A DNA stretch of 64,000 nt from Incurvaria masculella (Eukaryota; Arthropoda; Insecta; Lepidoptera; Incurvariidae), in contig OX335649.1 of the NCBI GenBank assembly GCA_946894095.1, positions 10,930,001-10,994,000 of the forward strand, read 5' to 3'. The notes beneath the pieces are model-generated. The model was not told where the DNA came from. It saw nothing but the letters and a program-made list of their open reading frames with translations, and searched no databases. Within the stretch, counting starts at the first letter, position 1, and each line of letters opens with the position of its first letter. Below are positions 58,021 through 64,000 of this stretch, piece by piece. Position numbers and translations under genes: made by a program.

Positions 58021-58196
58021 TGCCGCCGCCCCCCCCCCCCTCCAGCCGCCGCCCTCCCGCCGAGCCGTGCAGAGCATTGCAGTTTATATGACGGACCTGA
58101 ATTCTATTAAGCCAATCCTAATTCCCGGGTAGTTAAATGTACGTGTACTAAGTTTTACAAATCGCTAGTGCCTTGAAAATTCACCAAACGGACACA

Positions 58197-58304
58197 ATGG
58201 TCACGACGTCTGCCCTCACGCCCCCCCCTGCCCCCCCCGGACCGCCGCCCCTGCCCACGCCTCCGCTACCGCCACCGCCCCCGGCCCCGCTCCCCCCGGT
58301 GTGA
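58197..58304 (+). CDS. possible polyproline mini-ORF or exon
   Basis: From an ATG in a good context (ACACAATGG) it encodes MVTTSALTPPPAPPGPPPLP then TPPLPPPPPAPLPPV and a stop. The composition is that of EVH1/SH3/profilin-binding tracts in formins or Ena-type proteins. The C-rich block ends in CCCCCCG|GTGTGA, a poor donor. It may be a first coding exon of an unknown plus-strand gene or simply a C-rich tract with a chance ATG. Confidence 0.25.
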   Translation: MVTTSALTPPPAPPGPPPLPTPPLPPPPPAPLPPV

Positions 58305-58516
58305 AGTAGCGCTACAGGCATCGTTTTCGCAGCCCCGTGAAAGTTCGAAAGCCCATGGGCAGAATATCTTTATACATTGTAGCCTATGTGTTACTCTGAT
58401 GTATAAGCTATATTATTGTAAAGTTTCATCAAAATCCATTCAGTAGTTTTTACGTGAAAGAGTAACAAACATCCATCCATTATTACAAACTTTCCCCTTT
58501 ATAATATTAGTAGGAT
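58305..58516 (-). mobile_element. Helitron 5' end, minus orientation
   Basis: On the minus strand the sequence from 58516 starts TCCTACTAATATTATAAAGG and continues GGAAAGTTTG...ACTACTGAATGGATTTTGATG, the familiar 5' region of lepidopteran Helitrons. The other end was not found with confidence. Confidence 0.5.
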
Positions 58517-58547
58517 ATTGGTTTTTTGTACATATTTGTTTACTATA

Positions 58548-59560
58548 CTACTCTGTCAAGAAATGACCAGGAAAAGGTCAATAATACACAAAATGCTATT
58601 CATTCTTCCAAATTTATTTTATCCCCTTCAAAGTATGCCCCTTCCGAAATTATACGCTCACACCAACGAATAATTCAATTATCAAAACATTTTTTAAATG
58701 CATTTTCCGAAATTGATTTCAGTTCTCGCCGCGAATTCTCTTTTATGTCTTCTATCGACTGAAAACGGGTGCCTTGAAGTAGTAATTTAAGTTTTGGAAA
58801 GAAAAAAAATTCGGCCGGAGCCATATCCGATGGATATGGTGGTTGTTCAATGGTATTTGAGTAGTTCTTGGCCAAAAAATCATTTACAATGATGGCATTG
58901 TGCGATAATGCGTTGTCGTGGTGCAAAATCCAAGAATTTTATTTCCACAAATCTGGCCTTTTTCGACGAATTGGCTGTCTCAACCGCCGCATAACGTTCA
59001 CGTAATATTCTTTATTTACTGCCTGACCTTCTGGCAAGAATTCCGAGTGCACAACACCGCGGCAATCAAAGAAAACAGTCAACATGACTTTGACTTTTGA
59101 TCGACTTTGGCGTGGTTTTTTCGGTTTCGGTTTAGTTGGAAGGTGTTATTCCGAAGATTGTTGACTGGTTTGCATGTCAAACTCATAAACCCATGTCTCA
59201 TCACCAGTAACAATGCGTTTTTCGAAGGTAGAGTCGAAAATAATGTCTTCAGCGACTTTTACGCGATTGCGTTTTTGAAGAAATTCAGATCTTTCGGGAC
59301 TAGCGATCGTTTAAAATGGTACGAACATGGAGGATGTTAATTTCAGTTGAAGACGTTAATGGCCGACCGGAGCGATGCAAATCTTCCACCACATCTCGAC
59401 CGCTTTTGAATGCACTGTACTCATATGCACGTGTTTTTGATAAGGTCGTTTAATTGTAAGCTTTCTGTATCATTTTCAGCGACTCGGAACCTTAGCATCT
59501 AAGCTCGGAACTCGAAATTCCATTTGCGATACAAAATTTGAGACAAACTCTTTGTTCGAT
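58548..59560 (-). pseudogene. decayed mariner transposase (irritans-like)
   Basis: Minus strand. The C-terminal block at 58926-58675 reads MHHDNALSHNAIIVNDFLAK, then PPYPSDMAPAEFFFFPKLKL and TRFQSIEDIKENSRRELKSI. The last catalytic Asp has become Glu (APAEFFFF for APCDFFLF) and YSPD became YPSD. Earlier blocks (GDETWVY-like near 59160-59200 and helix-turn-helix sequence to about 59560) are readable only with frameshifts. It abuts the Helitron that starts at 59571. Confidence 0.8.
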
Positions 59561-59570
59561 GTTTTTATCT

Positions 59571-60858
59571 ATATCTATACTATTATATAAAGAGGAAAGG
59601 TTTGATTGTTTGTTTATATGAACCGAATAGGCTCTGAAACTACTGAACGGATTTGAAAAAATATTTCACCGTTGGAAAGCTACAGTCTATCCGACAGACA
59701 TAGGCTATGTTTTATCTTAAAAAAATTAGGGATCCTTACCAAAACTCCGATAACGTAACCCTAGGTGCAAAAAAATTACCAAGAATATTCCTTACATCGC
59801 GTGCGCTGCGAAAACTATTCACGCTAGAAGAAAATGATGTACTACAATTTTATAGACCACATTATTATCCATAAAAAATGTCGCAACAGCATACATCTAA
59901 CTATTATAGTTACGACACAATAAGTGTGCATTTATTTTAAAATAAAAATTTAAATACCGCTGCTAGAAAAGGCTCTTTATTTGTACCTAGATATTAATCC
60001 TTTATATTACTTTTTGAATTATTCGATTCAGACATTTCATTCGGAAGATATCATGAGTTTAAAAATTAGAAAAAACTCCGCTCGGCCACCTATGCGTTTT
60101 AGAGTATGTAGGCGTCACTCAGAGATACGGGAGGGGCTCCCTACGCAGCAGCCGTGTGCGGAATTTAAGAAATTGTCGCTTGATAATATTTTGTCGCTTG
60201 ATGATAATTAGTTTAGTAGGTAACTAAACGCATTCAAAAAGTTATTTTCAGAACTAGACCCATTAATATATGTTGTACATTTAGTTATCCTAATAAATAA
60301 GTGACTTAAATAGTTTTGATGATTTTCGATCATATACTTTTTAGTTGTAGGTTATAGTAGTAGTTGTAGGTAGCTAATAACAGTTAAACATGTTTGAAAA
60401 ATGTTACGGCTTTTCACGCGGCAGGAAGATTCATTCTCCAAAGACATTCTCAAAAGCCGTAACATTTTTCAAACATTTCTAACGACCGCGGTAATCTCAA
60501 AAGTATCATAATAACAGTTAAGCTAATTATTTAGTGAAAATAAAACAACATCAAATAGTGTTTACTCCCTGGCTTTAACTCAATAAATTATTCATTTAAT
60601 GGCTTTGTTTTGTGTTTATGACCTTTTTACAATAATTAATAGTATGAAAAATACATAAAAGTAAAAAATATAAAAAAAGAAAAAAAATACAAAAAAAACA
60701 TATATTCACAAAATTTGTTATTTTTATTTCAAATATTTCAATTCAGGTATATGCTCTTTTTTTAGGAACTCTACGTAAGAAGGGTTTATCAAAGGGGGTG
60801 TCAAAATAATATTTTTTCAATTATATTATGCCCGTGCAAAGCCGGGACGGGCTGCTAG
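59571..60858 (+). mobile_element. non-autonomous Helitron, complete ends
   Basis: The 5' end TCTATACTATTATATAAAGA and the 3' hairpin GCCCGTGCAAAGCCGGGACG with GGGCTGCTAGT (CTAG at 60855-60858) are both present. It shares its 5' 0.9 kb with 33985-36350 but has no mariner inside, and its last ~110 bp with 8026-8930. It includes the two-arm hairpin at 60388-60478. No Rep or helicase is encoded. Confidence 0.8.
60388..60478. repeat. hairpin with ~27-bp arms, copy 2
   Basis: Same arms and loop as 36214-36304 (ACATGTTTGAAAAATGTTAC left), with one arm base changed at the right tip (TTTCT for TGTCT). Confidence 0.85.
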
Positions 60859-61245
60859 TCCATTATAAAAATCGCAAAATACAACTAATATGAACAACAA
60901 AATCTGGCACTATAAACAAACTAAATGACAGTTTAGAAAACAGTTGTGCCTTACTTAGCAATCAAAATAATTATTTGATTTGAATTTGGAATTTGAATTT
61001 AATGATTAATTCAGGATACTTTTTGACTGAATGGATAGTGTAAGGTTATATTATACAAATACAATTTCTTTTTGTGTTATTTTTATGTAGGTAAATATAA
61101 GCAGCTATCTACTTGTATTTCTTTTGTTGTCATGGGTGATATTTTATAACATACGTTACTTGTATGTCATATCCTTATTGAACTAAACTTAGGGTAGTCT
61201 GCAGAACAATTTCAATGTCTCTTTCTACCATCCAGCAATTCAAGG

Positions 61246-61745
61246 ATGTTGTCTCCCTCAGCGCGCCTAGCGACAGTGAGGTCACACTACAGAGCCAATG
61301 AGAGAGGACCACGAAAGGCAGCCATCTTGTTCTTCCGTCACGGCGCGAGCGCATCTCGCGGCCGACAGACCGCCGACCGCCGTCAGTGGCGCCGGGCGCG
61401 TCCCGTCGTCTCGCCGCCTCCGTATTCGGGCTGGCTCGGTGGAGCGCAGCATTCGCGCAGCAGCGCCTTCCGTCTCTTCGGCGCCCACCCTATGCTCCTT
61501 GGAACGGGCTCCGCCATCGTCTCGCCCTGTGTCCACCGCGGGAGCCATCCTCAGTCGCTTGAGGTTCAGGGGGCAGGCGCCATTCGCCGCCCAGTCACGT
61601 GTTCCAGGCGCTACATCAGTAAGTGAGAGTCCGAGTGGGCTCCTCCAACGACTCGCCCTGTGGTGACAGCTGGGGGACCCAGCCACTCGAACTTCGCCAG
61701 GCGGGGGCAGGCGCCATTCGCCGCCCGACTAACGCCCGGTTCCAC
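61246..61745. promoter_or_regulatory. GC-rich island with a short internal repeat
   Basis: About 500 bp of CpG-rich sequence (GGCGCGAGCGCATCTCGCGG, CGCCGCCTCCGTATTCGGGC). GGGCAGGCGCCATTCGCCGC occurs twice (about 61569 and 61707) with a diverged third form near 61873 (CCGGCGCTATTCGCCACC). A plus-strand GTAAGTGAG near 61619 could be a donor of a 5' exon. Three overlapping frames exceed 120 codons, none resembling a protein I know. Confidence 0.35.
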
Positions 61746-61765
61746 CACCTCCAGCTACAAAAATC

Positions 61766-61862
61766 CCAAAGTTATCTTTCGGTTACATTATACAAATATG
61801 CAATGTAGCCGAAAGTTAACTATCGGATTTCAGGTAACTGGAGGTGGTGAAAACAGGGGTAA
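61766..61862. repeat. dispersed repeat with internal hairpin, copy 2
   Basis: CAAAGTTATCTTTCGGTTAC, then ATATGCAATGTAGCCGAAAG and TATCGGATTTCAGGTAACTG, match 2860-2962 closely. It follows directly on the GC-rich island. Confidence 0.65.
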
Positions 61863-61869
61863 GTGATAC

Positions 61870-63164
61870 CGGCGCTATTCGCCACCTGACTTCACCCCTG
61901 GGCATGGTACCAAACATTTTTTTTTGCCGGCTTTAGAATCAGTGCGCGTTAACACTTCTCAGTGTCGTCGTCCGTATTAAGGGCCCAATTAGGAACCGAC
62001 TCTATTTCTATACCTACTTGTATATATTTGTCTATGTGCTCATCCTAGAACATTGGCTGTTGTTTCTGATTGTATATATATAATCATTCATAATACATGG
62101 TGCATTAATTTAATTTATCTGGTTTGGATTTGGTTAGAAAGAATTAGTACCCATCTTGTGACGTATGGTTGGCATTGACCTCTTAACCATACGTCACAAC
62201 TGGCGTCACGAACAGCGTTGAAATGTCCTTCAGACAACTTGTATAAAAAAAAATATTTAAACCATACCATTACAATTTATCTAACTACTTACAGCCCTAA
62301 TAAACGTACATCTATCCAAGGCACCGACTTCAAAAAGTTGAAGTTAGAAATTAAGAAATTTTAAAAAATAGTTTATCGTATATTCATTAAAAATAATAAT
62401 TACTTTATGCTTTTTAGTTCCGAGGTATATTTTTGAAGTCTTCCTCGTGAAAAGAAACAACTCTAAAAATTTTTAGTTTCTAGGATAATTGGTTTCAAAG
62501 ATCTCAACATGAGTGGTGTTCGCCAAAATGTGTTAATTTTGGCCTTTTTTACCCTTCTAATATTAGGATTTCCATAAATGCTTTCGTCGTAAGATTTTCC
62601 ATCTTAAAAAAAGCTTACTATGTCATTTCTGGGTTCAGCGGCTCCAGAAATTCAAATTGTGTAAATTTGCCCTATTTTACAATTCTTTTAGGGTCAAAAA
62701 TCACATTAAAAACCACTGACGGTTCCGAAAATTCGTTATTCGTTGTATTTAAGTACCAAACTAGTGAACCGATTCCGATAAACATTTTATGGGCCCAGCT
62801 GGAATGCATAACCTTTAAAAAAATTTTTTTTAAATCAATCCAGTATCCAATCTTCGAGTAATCGGTGAACACACATAAAAAAAAAAAGATTCCGACGAAT
62901 TGAGAACTTCCTCCTTTTTTTTTGAAGTCCTTTGATAAAATAATAGTAAGTTCTAATGCGGAATAGCGATACGTAACAAAATGTATGGGGATCACGAAAG
63001 AAACATCAGTATTTTCATTTGACTGACAATAATTTTTTCTTCTAATATTGAGTACATTCTATTCCAGAAGTTTCTGCTACCTATGCCGAAACACCCTCTA
63101 GTCTACAGCATATACGTTCGAACCAATCATTTTGTAACATTTCGTTCCTGGCATGGCATCTAAT
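61870..63164. other. unassigned, with fragments of an A-rich dispersed repeat
   Basis: GACGAATTGAGAACTTCCTC with TTTTTTTTTGAAGTCCTTTG at about 62897-62935 matches the repeat end at 47298-47340. No exon or complete element recognised. Confidence 0.4.
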
Positions 63165-63290
63165 TTTTTTTTATGCGACCTGACATGGATGGCAAATACC
63201 ACACAACTACCGTTATGATATTAGCCCAATACACCAAATTCCCGAAGGAATTAGGTGCCATGCCAGGACCTTCCCTTTATGAGCGTGACA
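63165..63290 (-). mobile_element. SINE copy, 3' end only
   Basis: Minus-orientation tail of the SINE: TTTTTTTTATGCGACCTGAC, ATGGATGGCAAATACCAC, GATATTAGCCCAATACACC and GGTGCCATGCCAGGACCTTC. It stops at GAGCG, after which one arm of the hairpin element (about 63341-63369) follows. Confidence 0.8.
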
Positions 63291-63369
63291 ACGGGCTGAA
63301 TGATTAGCTCGAAACGTCGGAGAATGTCTCTTTCTGCCACGTGAAAAGCTGTAACATTTTTCAAACATG

Positions 63370-64000
63370 TCATTTAATATGAATTTTGAAACAAAAAACC
63401 TAGATTAAACGAGATCATAAATGAATGAAAGCGATGTACTTCTAAATATATTTTATTACTTCAAAAACATAAAACAAAAAATACAATACATTACATGCCA
63501 AGAGCATGTTTTCAAATTATGTTTCAAGCTAAACACAATATTTGTAAAATATGTTTAAAATTACTACTTAAACTTACAGATACACTTTCAAACACAACAT
63601 GCATCTGCTAAATAATTATTCAAGTCTTATTTAGAGGTAGAATAGTGGTAAATAAATTTAAAATGAGGTAGTTTGTTTGCAATTAAAGTCTTGAGATGCA
63701 ATCACTAAACACTAAAATATCTACCTACCTACGGAATCTTAACATCTAACAATTAAATGCATATCGTTAGTTGAAAACTGAAACTAAGTTTTAAGAAAGT
63801 ACTTACTTACTGGGAAATCTAAGTATATAAGAATGTTATGAATATTTTTTTTACTCGTGTGATTCAGAATATATTTAAATTTATCACTGAAGGCGTTTGT
63901 TTGTTCAAATAAGTTGTTGAATGTGAAAAGTCCATAAAAATAATAAAATTCACTTAACTAGTTAATTGAAAATGCAACTAAATTCATAAATTCATTCGGA
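63370..64000. other. right edge, nothing seen
   Basis: AT-rich DNA without recognisable genes or elements up to the end of the window. Confidence 0.4.

Noticed and set aside
61246..61686. 126- to 134-codon frames on both strands near 61.4 kb
   Set aside because: Overlapping frames on both strands in a GC-rich block; none has recognisable content. A 5' exon remains possible but is not supported.

Overview
This is eukaryotic nuclear DNA, and everything points to a moth or butterfly (Lepidoptera). Lines of evidence are GT-AG introns in an AT-rich background, Helitrons with the lepidopteran CTAG(T) ending, cecropia-like mariners, a tRNA-derived SINE family, and dispersed repeats carrying CGGA runs. 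No prokaryotic gene organisation, CRISPR array or viral genome is present. The identifications rest on reading the sequence and on remembered family features; no database search was run.

The window is dominated by one gene on the minus strand, the insect Rac exchange factor still life (sif, TIAM1 family). I could assemble 17 coding exons from 29917 down to 1348. All 16 splice phases agree and the exons sum to 2583 nt, exactly 861 codons. They encode a lipidated N-terminus (start MGSKLSC), a WH1/EVH1-like domain, and a long low-complexity region. The gene leaves the window at the left edge, before the PH, Ras-binding, PDZ and DH-PH parts expected for this family. Two further exons (43387-43446 and 31399-31490) form a second N-terminus that enters exon 2 in exactly the same phase. 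It also begins with a myristoylation-type start (MGAKGS), so two alternative, mutually exclusive starts are likely.

The most unusual feature is that at least seven of these exons are flanked by decayed or near-perfect tandem copies of their own edge, including the splice site: 1274-1303, 9410-10810, 12383-13370, 16961-17896, 19862-20738, 28780-29810 and 30490-31398. Some arrays are almost identical to the exon and have higher-order structure. One contains two full-length open copies of exon 9. Exons 14 and 15 look like older duplicates of this sort that became coding.

From 31.5 kb to 64 kb the window is mostly transposon-rich intron or upstream DNA. It holds Helitrons, one intact and several broken mariners, a TTAA-flanked MITE, a hAT-like element inserted in a SINE, and a Jockey-like LINE fragment. 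Three GC-rich islands near 43.4-44.2, 55.9-56.3 and 61.2-61.8 kb are candidate promoters or 5' exons. A tRNA-Gln(CUG) gene lies in sif intron 10 on the opposite strand, between two copies of one MITE.
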